Shown in pieces: positions 33,232-44,110 of a stretch of 64,000 bases of DNA (position 1 is the stretch's first letter; each line of letters begins with the position of its first letter). The position numbers and the translations under genes are program-made. Source of the stretch: Labia minor (taxonomy: Eukaryota > Arthropoda > Insecta > Dermaptera > Spongiphoridae); NCBI GenBank assembly GCA_963082975.1, contig OY720346.1, positions 72,841,267-72,905,266 of the forward strand, in the 5' to 3' direction. The notes under the pieces were generated by a model, which worked only from the letters and a program-made list of their open reading frames with translations, did no database searches and had not been told where the DNA came from.

Positions 33232-34419
33232 AAAATAAAAACAAAAACAAAACAAAACACAAATGATAATGTATTTTTATATTAAAATAAATAATTAATT
33301 TAAAGATTGAATTCTTCTCTTCCATAAAATTATGAATTTTTTTTATAATTGAATTATATATATATATGTGTAAATATAACTTTTCCTCTTTACTATATAT
33401 ATTTATATTTATTTTTCATATAATTAATATTTACATTTGTTTTTTATTTAATTTTTAACATAAACATTTACAATAAAACATTTACATTAGAAATTATAAA
33501 TATTAATAAAAAAATTTCATATGAGGTATGTTAATTGTTCAAATTAATTGTTATGTCATGAATTTGTATAAAATTTTACCAGTGGATTCTTTGTTAATTC
33601 CAAAGAAACTTTCGCTTCTAGTTTACGGTATAAACTACGGTATACCATGTTTTATTAATTTGACCAGCAGAGGGCTTACTAATTTTCGTGTTTTTTTTAG
33701 TTCGTATTGGAGATAGAAAAATGAAAAAAAAAAAATTAATTAAGTAATTTTCCTATATCCAAACCGAACCGAAAAAAAACGAAAAATAGTGATTAGTCAA
33801 TAAAATATTAATTAATGGCTGTACGTTCACAACCAGCTAATCCGCCAAATTTAAAAAATCTTTATTTATCTCGTAAACTAGAAGAGACCGAGAAATATTG
33901 CACAAGGAAAGTTTCTTAAGAATTAAAAAAGGAACCCACTGTAAAGTTTTATCCAAATCCAAGACATGTTTTGTAAAATCTTAGGAGATGAATGAGCCCA
34001 AAACAGGGAACCAATGTCACTGGTAGGTAATTAGCTCAAAAGTAATTATATTTAAAAAAAATTTTTGTTAATGAATCTATGTATATTACGCATTCTTTTC
34101 GTTCCATTAAAATATCAGTAATAAGAAATGGGAAATATCAAAGAATTATTGGTTTACAGGACTGATTTTTAAAATTAAGTTATTTAAATTTTTTAAAAAA
34201 TTTATATTAAAAAATAATCATAATATTATCAATAAAATATTTATATATAAATATATATATTATATGCATATAAATAATTATAGCCACTGGGGGAAGGGAT
34301 TTTAAAAGTCTGATGACACAACATTAAAATAATTTAAAATGGTTTAGAATAAAATTTTTCTCAGTTTTGCAAAATAGGGTCAAATTTTGTTAGCTATAAT
34401 TTAAAAGATATATATATAC
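33232..34419. other. AT-rich stretch
   Basis: No supported feature apart from the short block at 33880-33960 shared with 25665-25740. Confidence 0.5.
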
Positions 34420-34890
34420 TACATGGGCTGAAAAGTCCCGGGATTTTACAATATGAGACGAAACTAGAAAATGAACATGACTCATTTCGAGAGGCTCATC
34501 TGTCACTAGTTTATGCAGGAAGTATCATGATATTTCGTCCATTCGTTTACAAGCTACAGTCGTTTGAGTGACGCTACTTTGGCCTTCATAAGAAAAATGG
34601 AAAAACAGGAATATCACGTCTTGATTAAACATTGTTTTTTAATGGGAAAAACTTGTGAACAATCAATGCAGTGGTTGCAGGAATGTTATCCCACATCTAC
34701 TCCTTCGAGAACACAGGAACCAAGACGCGATATTCCTGTTTTTCCAAACGACTGTAGCTTATAAACGAATGAACGAAATGTCATGATACTTCATACATAA
34801 CTAGTAACAGATGAGCCTCTCGAAATGAGTAATGTTCATTTTCTAGTGGCGCCACCTATTGAGAAATCCCGGGACTTTTCAGCCCATATA
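34420..34890. mobile_element. Mariner foldback element
   Basis: TA-flanked element (34422-34888) with ends ATGGGCTGAAAAGTCCCGGG and CCCGGGACTTTTCAGCCCAT. The inverted arms continue far inside: about 34450-34620 is matched by about 34725-34860. Only the left arm keeps the transposase start (MEKQEYHVLIKHCFLMGKTC, after an upstream frame). The right arm repeats the KQEY-coding part in inverse with a ~32-bp deletion. A ~100-bp spacer separates the arms. It cannot encode an active transposase. Confidence 0.9.
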
Positions 34891-34982
34891 GCAGGGGTGG
34901 CCAACACGTCGACCGCGGTCGACCGGTCGACCGTAAAGGCTTTAAAAGTAGCCCGCGAAGCCAAAGTTGGAAAAGTTAAAAG

Positions 34983-35150
34983 GTAAAGTACATGATTTTT
35001 CCATGGGAGAGGGAAGGCAGAAAAAATCATGAGCTCACGTGAGGGCAGGAACGCCAATCCCTGAAATAGAATTCTTTTCTACTGGGATTATAGAAAAGAA
35101 TCTATCCGTTACCCAGGATATTATTTTTAAATTTATTAAAAATTAATTTT
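34983..35150 (+). repeat. Direct repeat within hAT M4, left copy
   Basis: Shares AATCATGAGCTCACGTGAGG, CGCCAATCCCTGAAATAGAA and TATAGAAAAGAATCTA with 36569-36737 in the same orientation. Confidence 0.85.
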
Positions 35151-35726
35151 ACATTTCATGAAACTTATTCAATTTTTTCTTATTGCTTCATATATATAAA
35201 AACAATAAAATTATTTCCTTTCTTTTCAAGTAATTTTTATGTTATTTTAAGTTATTTATTTTTGAATATAAAATTTGAAAATAGAATAGAATAGCAGGAA
35301 AAATGTTTCAATGTTAAAATACAAAAAAGAAGGAATGATTAGGATGGAAAAGTTGGTTAAATCGATTTATTAATATAATTCGTATTAATTTATTTGTCGT
35401 ATAATACGTAGTATAATTAATTTGTATATAATTTCATTTAACGAAGAGGAAATAATATAATTTATTTTGAAAATAAAGTCAAAGGCAGTTGAATCTCATC
35501 CATTGGGGGTAAGCAATGCAGCATTGCTATGCTGTCCCCTCAAGGTCACCGAGAAGCAAAGCATTGGAGGTGGGGGCGAAATTTATTAAATATATATAAT
35601 TAATATATCAGTAAAAAGTTAAAAATCTATATATTATAAAATTAAATTTTTATTTGAATCTTTTCTAAAATTTATTAAACTTCATTTAAATTAACAGGAA
35701 TAAATAAATTTACAATTAATTCTTGA

Positions 35727-35890
35727 TTGAGGGATGATTTCAGTGGCGACGCCGGTCAACGTCTTCCTCTGGAAAGGGAATGGCAACTGATTGCGCTCGA
35801 AGCACACCGACAGGCAAGCATGCAGGCCAGGAGGGAGGGTGGGTGGGGGGAGATGAGGTGGCGGGGGGGTTCAACATGGCGGCAAATCTT
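35727..35890 (+). other. GC-rich island inside hAT M4
   Basis: A strongly GC-rich block in an AT-rich element, open on the plus strand for 65 codons (35727-35924) but without a recognised domain. It ends in a G-rich tract and AACATGGCGGC. It could be captured host DNA. Confidence 0.4.
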
Positions 35891-36357
35891 TTCAATCTGT
35901 CAAAATTCAATAATTAATATTTAATAAACGAAGCATCGTAAAATTATATAATAGTAGTGAAAATGAATCTACGTTTCATGATGAATCTTTTCGTATAGGT
36001 TTTATCTTTGTTATGAGGCAAGATTTTTGTTGAACTGTAAAAATAAACCAATATTAAAAATAATTAAAAATTTCCATTTAATGATACAAAAAATCAATTT
36101 TATTTAGAATCTGGCTAAAATTATGGTCAATGGATTGGTCTTGGTCACAATTTATAAGATTTAGTCAAAAATTTTAATAAAATGAAAAACATTGATTTGA
36201 TTGGTTTTTCTAATTTTCCAAAACGTACTATAAATATGAGTTCCAAGTTTTTACTAATATGAAGCGTAGGAGAGGTGGGTCCTCTCAGAGGCACATAAGA
36301 CATGTGTCACTCGTGAATATACGGGGTTTTGCTACTCGAAAAAGTGACGTAATCTGG

Positions 36358-36428
36358 ATATATTTGAATCAACCCCCTTCGGGGGTTGATTCAAATATAT
36401 ATAGGAGACTCTTAAAAAGTCTCCTATA
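36358..36428. other. Tandem hairpins inside hAT M4
   Basis: A perfect 20-bp stem with a 3-nt loop (TTC) lies at 36358-36400. An 11-bp stem (TATAGGAGACT/AGTCTCCTATA) with a 7-nt loop follows at 36400-36428. The stems share the base at 36400, so they form adjacent alternative or stacked structures. Confidence 0.9.
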
Positions 36429-36568
36429 AGAGACAAGATTTCAATTTTTTTTTCTTTTTAATGAAGCTATGCTAGGTATTCTCCTTCATCCAAATAAATT
36501 TGATTTTTTGAATGATCAGGGGGGGGGGGGGAGAAAGAGTAAGGGAATGGATGGAAAGGCGTCAATGG

Positions 36569-36737
36569 GTAAAGGACATAATTTCTCCATGTACAAGAGG
36601 GATTTAGAAGAAATCATGAGCTCACGTGAGGGCAGGGACGCCAATCCCTGAAATAGAATTCTTTTCTGCTGGGTTTATAGAAAAGAATCTACTCGCTACC
36701 CGGGATATTATTTTGAAATTTATTAAAAAATAATTTT
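36569..36737 (+). repeat. Direct repeat within hAT M4, right copy
   Basis: Counterpart of 34983-35150, with a few substitutions and small indels. Confidence 0.85.
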
Positions 36738-37191
36738 AGATCATAATCATCCTATATGTTATTACATCTTTTATATACCATATATTTATAATTTTCTTAT
36801 CCCGATAATTTATATACTTATTATCCAAGGGCTTCTCTTTCTCAAAACACCGTTTAGTCCTAGACTACTCTACTCTACCCAAATTTCGCCTCGACCTCCC
36901 CCTCCTCTCATATCCATTCCAAAATGAAGTATTTATTTTAATTGAAGTTATAAATTTAAATGAAAAATAACAACCCTTCCATTTACAATTTTTTTTTTTA
37001 TTAATATTATATTATTATATTAATTAAAACTAACATATCTTTCATATATCTAAATCGGCGATATAATGTCTTCTTTAATTATCTTCTAGAATTTTAAAAT
37101 TATTTGCCCATATCCATAGTCGACCGCAGACTATATTTTATTCAAAAAGTAGCCCCTAAAAGCTAAAAGTTTGGCCACACATGCCATATAG

Positions 37192-37600
37192 TATATATAA
37201 CATGTATATCCGGTAAATAATATTAGTATCTATATTAAAAAAACAAACAAACTAGTATTAAATTTTCAAATCTAAATTATAATTTGAAACTTTTCACAAT
37301 TAAAAAATAATTCTATTAGTGATTTTTCTTCAATGACTGGTAAATAATAAACCGTTATAATAAATGATCAATCAAATAAAAATTGTGAGATATTGTATAT
37401 GTATAGTAAGAAATTCAATGTTTTATAATCAAAATTATTATCGTCATAAATATACATAGTTTAGATATATATATGGAAGAGATATGTAAAAGTATACATA
37501 AAAATGAAAATAAATTGAATGTTCAATGTGATCGATTCTTACTCCCCAAACAATTATCCTCTCTCTTCATTGAAAAATTTGTTCAACATTGCGTGAAAAT
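37192..37600. other. AT-rich stretch
   Basis: No supported feature. The long open frame 37473-37769 is partly low-complexity lysine-rich and has no family match. Confidence 0.45.
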
Positions 37601-37920
37601 ACTCTCCATTGTGGGGAGAGAGGAGGGGGTTATGAGAGAGAAGAAGAAAAAAAAATTATTAAGACGAGCTTCCGACCAGACACAAAGAGTGGTGGAAAAT
37701 AATAATGGCCGTGTATCGAATGCGACAAGGGTGGTTATTTATGGTCTACCCCAATGTAGTAGCTATTAGCCCTCTCGGGCCATTAAGGCCGCAGGTAAAT
37801 AATAAATGAACATCCGCCCCCATTAGATCCATTGTGCAGAGATTGCCATTTTTCTCCACGGGGTCTTTTTTTTAACGCTAAAGGAAAAAGATAAGCGGGA
37901 CGTTTTCCGTTCGAATGCCA
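37601..37920. other. GC-richer unique island
   Basis: Non-repetitive, more complex sequence (e.g. CCTCTCGGGCCATTAAGGCC, ACATCCGCCCCCATTAGATC, CGGGACGTTTTCCG). It may be host regulatory DNA or an exon region. A candidate first exon is given separately. Confidence 0.4.
37705..37794 (+). CDS. Candidate first coding exon, unknown product
   Basis: ATG at 37705 in a good context (A at -3, G at +4) opens a 30-codon frame that reaches a consensus-like 5' splice site, GCAG|GTAAAT, at 37794/37795 in phase 0. The peptide begins MAVYRMRQGWLFMVYPNVV and is hydrophobic in its first half, which could suit a signal or anchor segment. A stop lies immediately beyond the donor, so it only makes sense as a spliced exon. 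No downstream exon was found and no family recognised. An overlapping frame (37473-37769) is an alternative. Confidence 0.22.
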
Positions 37921-38085
37921 CATGCTCAAATAGACAAAGATTAAAATAAAGTAAAATGTACTAAATCAAACAACAACATTCAACAAATTTATTACTTATA
38001 CTTTTTCAGAGTTGAATCCTTTTTTTACCCAATTTTCCTGTCTCTCTCCCTTTTTCTCTCTCTTTAATGTCTATAAAAATATTTG
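37921..38085. other. Unassigned spacer
   Basis: AT- and CT-rich; nothing supported. Confidence 0.5.
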
Positions 38086-38848
38086 TTTATAAGAGTATAT
38101 GTGTGTGTGGATGAACATGATAGCGTCGTCACTGTTGTTGCAATTCAATTCAATTCGGTAGAAAAAATAAAAATACCACAATGAAATTCTTATATAAAGA
38201 TTATTCTATTAAAGAGAAAATAGAGGAACCTTTTAGTTTGAAGAAGTCAAAAAAAGGTCCTAGGAAGTTGCTATGAGTTTCAAAAGAAAATCAATTTCCT
38301 ATAATTATTCGATTTTTTGATTGAATATTTATCAGAAATGTATTTGTTTTCATAATAATTAAAGGAATTTTTATTAAAAGATCACAAATATGTATCATTT
38401 ATAGATTCGACTTATTATTCTGTAGTCTTAAGCTACTCAGTCCGGTTGAGTCGAGTTTATAAGAGTATATGTGCGTGTGGATGAACATGATAGCGTTGTC
38501 ACTGTTGTTGCAATTTAATTCAAATTTCTTTGGTAGAAAAAATAAATATACCACAAAAAATGAAATTCTTACAAAAGATTATCCTATTAAAGAGAAAATA
38601 GAGAAACCTTTTAGTTTGAAAAAGTCAAAAAAGTTCCTAGGATGTTGCTATGAGTTTCAAAATAAAATCAATTTCCTATAATTATTCGATTTTTTGATTG
38701 AATATTTATCAGAAATGTATTTATCAAAGGTTTTGTATTTCTTTTCATAATAATTAAAGGAATTTTTATTAAAAGAGCACAGATATGTATCATTTACAGA
38801 TTCGACTGATTATTCTGTAGTCTTAAACTACTCAGTCCGGTTGAGTCG
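38086..38848 (+). repeat. Tandem duplication of ~370-390 bp
   Basis: Unit 1 is 38086-38455 and unit 2 about 38456-38848. Both start TTTATAAGAGTATATGTG and end TCAGTCCGGTTGAGTCGA. They differ by scattered substitutions and small indels. The duplicated unit includes the left arm of foldback element G copy 2, so that insertion preceded the duplication. Confidence 0.88.
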
Positions 38849-38975
38849 AAGCAGGCTTAAAATACTTGATAACGACTGAAGAGAAGACTAAGCAGTCGAA
38901 ACGTTGTACATTTATTTAATTCAATATATAGATTATACAAATTTGTGCTCTTTTAATAAAAATCCTTTTAATTTA
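38752..38975. mobile_element. Foldback element G, copy 2
   Basis: Outer arms AATTAAAGGAATTTTTATTA and its inverse flank an inner CAGTCGAAACGTTGTACA region. The left arm is rearranged relative to copy 1. Confidence 0.75.
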
Positions 38976-39345
38976 TCATATAATAGGATACTTCGCAGCA
39001 TTTATGGGACAAAGAAAGATTTGGTCATCGGAGAATGGCGGAGACTGCATAACGAGGAATTGCATGACCTCTATGCATCTCCAGATATAGTTAGAATTAT
39101 TAAATCGAGAAGACTGCGGTGGGAAGGATACGTGACTAGAATGGGAGAGGAAAGAATGGTGAAAAATATATTGGTGGGAGACCAAGGACGCGGTGGGTGC
39201 ATAATCTAGGAAGGAACGTGAGAGAGATGGGAGAGGGCAGGGATTGGAGGGTTGTGGCTCGGGATAGGGATGTTTGGAGAAGTTTGGTTGCTGCGACCAA
39301 GAACTTTCGAGTTCCGTAGATTCACAGAGATAGATAGATATCATA
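38976..39345 (+). pseudogene. Non-LTR retrotransposon 3' fragment E4
   Basis: An uninterrupted stretch of RT C-terminal coding (RILRSIYGTKKD, GEWRRLHNEELHDLYASPD, IKSRRLRWEGYVTRMGEERM, KNILVGDQGRGG) runs to about 39209, followed by degenerate coding and the 3' end GTAGATTCACAGAGATAGA. It is 5'-truncated, as is usual for LINE insertions. The minus-strand open frame over it is a shadow. Confidence 0.88.
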
Positions 39346-40148
39346 TTATACTTATGTTATATTTACCATATTATGACATTCATTGATGTGACGACATTTT
39401 TAAAAATAATTTTTTTTTTCCCCATTCTATTATGTATACTAAAGTAGATATCTTGTCGATTCTTTGATCAAACCACAAACTCAATATCAGGCATTTATTA
39501 TGATATACTTTATCGTTTTTGATAAGAGAAGAATTCATCTTTCACATATCAAAGACAAATCCATGGATTGTCTACAAAAATTTAATATTACATTGAATTT
39601 TTTTTTTTTTTTTGCTTTATTCTTATTCTAAAACAATATATTGGAATTTTTGGATTGAATCTTTCGTTTCACGTCAAAAATAGAAGGGATAAAATATATC
39701 CAGTGAAGCGCGCGCTTTGAAGTTGAATGAATGGGTGACATAAAGAGTTGTTCTACTCTGAATAGTTATTAAAGAGAATTATAAGTGAATAGATAAGATA
39801 CAAATGAAAGATTACAGATTGCTTTTTAATTAAAAAGAGGCAAGTTCATTTATTTATTTAATATTTTAATTTTCTAGAATTTATTAAATAGTAAGATTTA
39901 TTCATTTGATTAATTATAATAATTAAATTTTAAATAGGTATTCAGTCTTTTTTTTTAATTCATTCTTGAATTCATCTTCCAAAAGTCATATATACTCATG
40001 TTATATTAGATAGTTTCAAATTGCAATTCATTAGTTCATAAACTTTAATGTTTTGAGATTTAAGTTTTAATACAGAGATAAAGAAAGAATTACAAAATTA
40101 AATACATATCTATTACAAAAGAAATTCTTTAGATAAAACAAAATGAAA
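39346..40148. other. AT-rich stretch
   Basis: Nothing supported. Confidence 0.5.
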
Positions 40149-40573
40149 AAAAATCTGGAAACGCGACTATCATGCAAATTTGAATTGGATTAATTAACAT
40201 ATATTATATTTAAATTTAATTTAATTAATTAAATTATAAATTAAGTATTGAATTGGATTGATTAATTAATTAATTAATTAAAAAAAACTAAACTTACAGT
40301 ATAGTATTGTTATTCAATTAAATTAATTAATTAACCTAAGTATATTAAATTTAAATTTAAATCCTTTACCTTCAATTTTATGTCAAAATTTAAAAAATTA
40401 ATTCCGGTACTTCCACACACACACATACACAGAGAGAGAGAGAGAGAGAGAGACATTTTTCTCAACCTTTGTGAAAATGACTCAGGGACCTTCAAAACGT
40501 AAAAAAACATCAAAATCTCCACATCGAATATTTTCGTGATGGCAATACTATAATATCTATGGCTAGATAGTAA
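40149..40573 (-). mobile_element. HINE-1, copy 12, internally deleted
   Basis: Both ends are recognisable on the minus strand (TAGCCATAGATA...CGAAAATATTCG type, and AATTTGCATGATAGTCGCG). The ACGGTTTGAGC core and the CRE-like/E-box part are missing. The TG tract is replaced by (AC)n/(AG)n at 40413-40454. Confidence 0.75.
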
Positions 40574-41221
40574 AAAATGGTTATTAGTAACAATTTTTTT
40601 AGGAAACTATAGTTTTTATTCTATTCTATTTATAATTGAAAGAAAATTCACGTGCCTGGAAAGTTTGTTGTATTTATTTATTTGATATGGATTTTTGTTA
40701 TATAATTTTTTCAACTTTTGAATAAGAGAATAAAGTGAAGTAGACAAAATATATTATATTTAGTAATTTGCTTAAGTTTATAATGAAATAATGTGGTATA
40801 GATATTTCTAATTTCTAAGATGTATAATCTAGCAAAGACATTCTAGTAAAAATATCTTAAAAATAATAACTTTCTATTCTACATACACTCGTATATATAC
40901 ATACGTAAAATAATAATGTTTGATTTTCTAGGACAATCTATGAGAACTAAAACAGATTTTTCATTAATTTTAGATTTTCATTTCCAATAATCGATCTACG
41001 TATGTATTATATACTTAAGAACAAATGTTCAATAAAAACAAAACAAAGATTATGAATGAATGAACATTTTAAACAGAGGATTGAACTTTTTACAGGTATA
41101 ATTGACTAATGAATGTCATTTCAAAGATTATAGTAATAATTGTAAAAGAAATAAAACATGCCTACATTTTAGTAAATTTTGAAAAAAAAAGTAATTACTT
41201 AATCCCTATTAATGATTAATA
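40574..41221. other. AT-rich stretch
   Basis: Nothing supported. Confidence 0.5.
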
Positions 41222-41508
41222 ATAGTCGAGGAGGTAAGAGTTGGTGCATGAGAGGTGGCGGCCAGGAGATGCGGGGCTATCCCCTCTTCCTATAGTGATT
41301 TACCTTCCACCACAGCCTTCTACTCTCTCAAACGTTCCGGGTGATAAAAAAGTAATTTTGGCAAAGATTTTTATTTTATTTATTTATTTTTTTTTTTTTT
41401 TTTTTGAATTAGACATCTCATTTTGTAGGAATGGTAGGAGCAAGCGCGGGAATTGCTTGGCCGAGAGTGGGGGACGACCCATGCACCAACTCTTACCTCC
41501 TCGACTAT
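41222..41508. mobile_element. Small element with 29-bp perfect terminal inverted repeats
   Basis: ATAGTCGAGGAGGTAAGAGT... (41222-41250) is exactly inverted at 41480-41508. The interior is GC-richer (GGTGGCGGCCAGGAGATGCG), interrupted by a poly-T run (41388-41405). It contains GCTTGGCCGAGAGTG, also found in the head of SINE-C. No clear target duplication was found, so the class is unknown. Confidence 0.65.
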
Positions 41509-42530
41509 AGATGTGGATAGGGGATTCTATTTCTTGATCAAGTCTCTCTATGTTGTTTAGATCATTATTCATGTACAAGGAGGTAGTACCGTATTGTATG
41601 GGTTTGGAGTCTAGTTGATATGTTTCCCTTATTTGCTTAATAATTTTATAATACATTTGCGCTATGTGTCGTCTGGTATCTTGTTTACCATTGTTGGGAC
41701 GCCTGTCTCCGAATCTACCCTTCTAAAAAAATCCTCGCTTAGCTTAACCATTTTGTTGTCACCAAAGCCCCCTTGTGAGGAAGCTTGTTTGATTTGCAAA
41801 AAACAGTTTGGAGATTTTTACAAATCCTGGTATAGCCACACCTTTTGGCTTTCCATTAGTATTCATTTCCTTAAAACCCATCCTATTTTCGTCCTAGTAT
41901 GCCAAATCTTGAAATTGGTGATATCAGACAAGACTCCTAAATCTTCCTTAAAGGTTCCCATCCAGGAATGAAATAACACTTCTCTGGATAAACCTTGATC
42001 AAAGGCAGATGTGGAGATCCAATTTTACTAATAGTCCCAAACTCAATGCTCTTAGTCTAAGTTGGAAAGTTTTCATGAAATCAGCTTAGGATCCTGCATT
42101 CCCGTATCATTCTACTCAATTCTCAGTGCTAGTATTCAAGTATTCGAAATCACATTTCTTCGCAGAAGCTTCTATTATCAGCTTTATGGGTTCAAATCCT
42201 TGCCTGAAGATGTTCCCTCCAATTGTTCCACAAAACCAATATTTTCAATCATTTTCTCAAACAGTTGTGCACAGTAAACAAATAATTATCGGATTGATAC
42301 CTTTGATTAATTATCTAAAGGGTTATAATTATTTGCAAATATTATCTCACTAATTTTTCGGATTAAATACGATATAAAGGTTAATGATCTTAACTTGATT
42401 TTAACTTTTCTCTTTTTCGGTTTAATGATAGTTCATTGCTGTTTAACGTTTGTACTCTGATATTCTTTATACCTTTCTTATTTTGTCCTCTTGATCCAGA
42501 AGTACTGGGCACTGGCTCAACAATATCCAT
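41384..42530 (-). pseudogene. Eroded protein-coding region of unknown family
   Basis: The minus strand looks like a decayed gene. It opens at 42530 with a 46-codon frame (MDIVEPVPSTSG...) to a stop at 42390. Coding-like stretches then continue in shifting frames, including FVEQLEGTSSGKD, WMGTFKEDLGVLSDITNF, KMVKLSEDFFRRVDSETGVP and QMYYKIIKQIRETYQLDSKP, down to about 41384. Composition is GC-richer than the surroundings. The frames are broken by several stops and shifts. I do not recognise the protein. The charged, Pro/Ser-rich N-terminus resembles transposon-encoded proteins, but that is weak. The plus-strand open frames here are antisense. Confidence 0.5.
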
Positions 42531-43566
42531 ATTATCAGTTTACATAATTAATCTTTAACCAAAGGCCGCTGTTTTTGCTTAGGTTATTAAAAGTAATTAT
42601 CATTATATAATGACACACACAAAAAAGTACAATATTTTAAACTTTAAACCTATAGATCAGCTTCCCTTTTTAAATATTATTTTAACAATAATTAGAATGT
42701 AATTTAATCTCTAATGAATTTGTTGCTTTTAAATATTTAACTTTTGAATTCAAAATAAATTTTATAATAAAAATAAAAAAATAAAAAATTTGTGCAAAAT
42801 TCCACTCCAAAATAACATCATTTTAGAGTAAAAAAAAAATGGAATGAGTTTTGAAAATAAAATTACTTCTACAAATGATCTTGGTTGGTAGTTACCAGTT
42901 CAGTTAGTAAAATGAATTAAAAGTTGGATTACAGAAAATAGCTAATATTTTCTCGTTATATATTTTCTCATTATTATTTTTTTATCCCCCTCGTTCATTT
43001 TGTTCATAAATTTAATTAAAGCCACGTTGTCGACTTTGTTTTCATTTTCACACTCGGAAGAGTGAAAAAAAAATCAGCGACTCTCTATTAGGTTAAGCCT
43101 CAATGATTATGCACTCTCAACATATTTTTAACATAATTAGAAATTATTTTTTATTTATTAGAATTAAGGAAAAAATCATCCTTGGACAAACAACATTCAT
43201 CATTCATTTGAAAATTAAAACCAAAAAAGAAAAATATGTAAATTTATATTGAAAAAAAAAAAAAAATTATTATTAATTATATTTTTTCCGTAATTCTTAA
43301 TAATTCTATATAATATAATTATTATAATTATGTAAAAAACAATATACCAATTATAAATCTAATATTCAAATAGTAATCTATTCATGTAGTCTCTCTCTTT
43401 TAATTTTAATTTAGTTATAAATTATATTTTACATTTGTTGTATTTTATTTTAAAATAAATGAAAATACTTAAATTGAATTAATACTTAAAAATATTTACA
43501 AAAAAAAACTTATTAGTAGAAATAGACAAAAATATACAACAAATTTCTAAAATATTCTTCTTTTTA
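42531..43566. other. AT-rich stretch
   Basis: No supported feature. Confidence 0.5.
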
Positions 43567-43833
43567 AGGTGCCGTCTCCCTTCGGAGTTTGGCCATCATC
43601 ATGACTAGGATAGCCTTAGAAGCTGCCCAGCCATGATGATTTTTCTTGGGAATGTTAATGCGGTGGTTTCCCATTGCCCTCAGCATATATAGAACCAGGA
43701 ACTGAAAGTTCCTGGAACCAGAGGCAGCTGATGTTAAATAGAATTTATTAGAAAAATTTTTCTTAGGTGGAATCGAAAGCCGACTTCTTGTGTAGAAAAT
43801 TGCCACGCTACACTCTCGGCCAAGCTGCCTCCC
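43567..43833 (-). mobile_element. tRNA-derived SINE-C
   Basis: On the minus strand the head GGGAGGCAGCTTGGCCGAGA leads to a B-box-like GGCTTTCGATTCCACC, typical of a tRNA-derived promoter. The body contains GGCAATGGGAAACCACCGC and ends AGGGAGACGGCACCTT. It shares the body motifs TTTAACATC-GCTGCC and GGCAA-GGGAAACCAC with SINE-B. The minus-strand open frame 43564-43848 is an artefact of the SINE. Confidence 0.82.
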
Positions 43834-43988
43834 ATATTCATAGTTCATAATTTTTGTTCAAATAATATAAAAGATTCAATTTTAAAAAAAAGAAAGAATT
43901 TTTTTGACACTGTTGGGCATTTCAGCCAGTTTATGTATTTCTTAGAGTATATAGGTACATTTTATATAATAGTGCTACTATGTATACT

Positions 43989-44110
43989 TGTATAGTGATG
44001 GAAAATAGTAAACGCCAGAGGGCGTTGTTGTCAGGCGCTTAACAGGTTGAGAAGGCGCATTGTCTGACAATAGCACCACCCTGGCGTTTGCTTTTTTCCG
44101 TCACTATACA
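43989..44110. mobile_element. Short foldback MITE
   Basis: Left arm TGTATAGTGATGGAAAATAG...AAACGCCAGAGGG and right arm CCCTGGCGTTTGC...CCGTCACTATACA are inverted copies. The loop is short (about 15 bp). It lies near a TA-rich target. Confidence 0.85.

Larger units (their letters stand above)
34884..37191. mobile_element. 2.3-kb non-autonomous hAT element M4
   Basis: The element spans 34892-37183. Ends are CAGGGGTGGCCAACACGTCG and AGTTTGGCCACACATG, with CGACCGCGG/CGACCGCAG subterminal motifs. A perfect 8-bp target duplication, ccatatag, lies at 34884-34891 and 37184-37191, at the edge of the mariner foldback. No transposase frame is visible. Inside are ~165-bp direct repeats (34983-35150, 36569-36737), a GC-rich island (35727-35890) and two strong hairpins (36358-36428). 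Confidence 0.85.

Noticed and set aside
36358-36400. Rho-independent terminator
   Set aside because: The stem lies in a eukaryotic hAT element with no T-run directly after it and no upstream gene.
38976-39344. 122-codon minus-strand frame as a gene
   Set aside because: Antisense shadow of the LINE reverse-transcriptase C-terminal fragment, which reads clearly on the plus strand.
41615-41971. 118-codon plus-strand frame as a gene
   Set aside because: It is antisense to the eroded minus-strand coding region, whose fragments look more protein-like.
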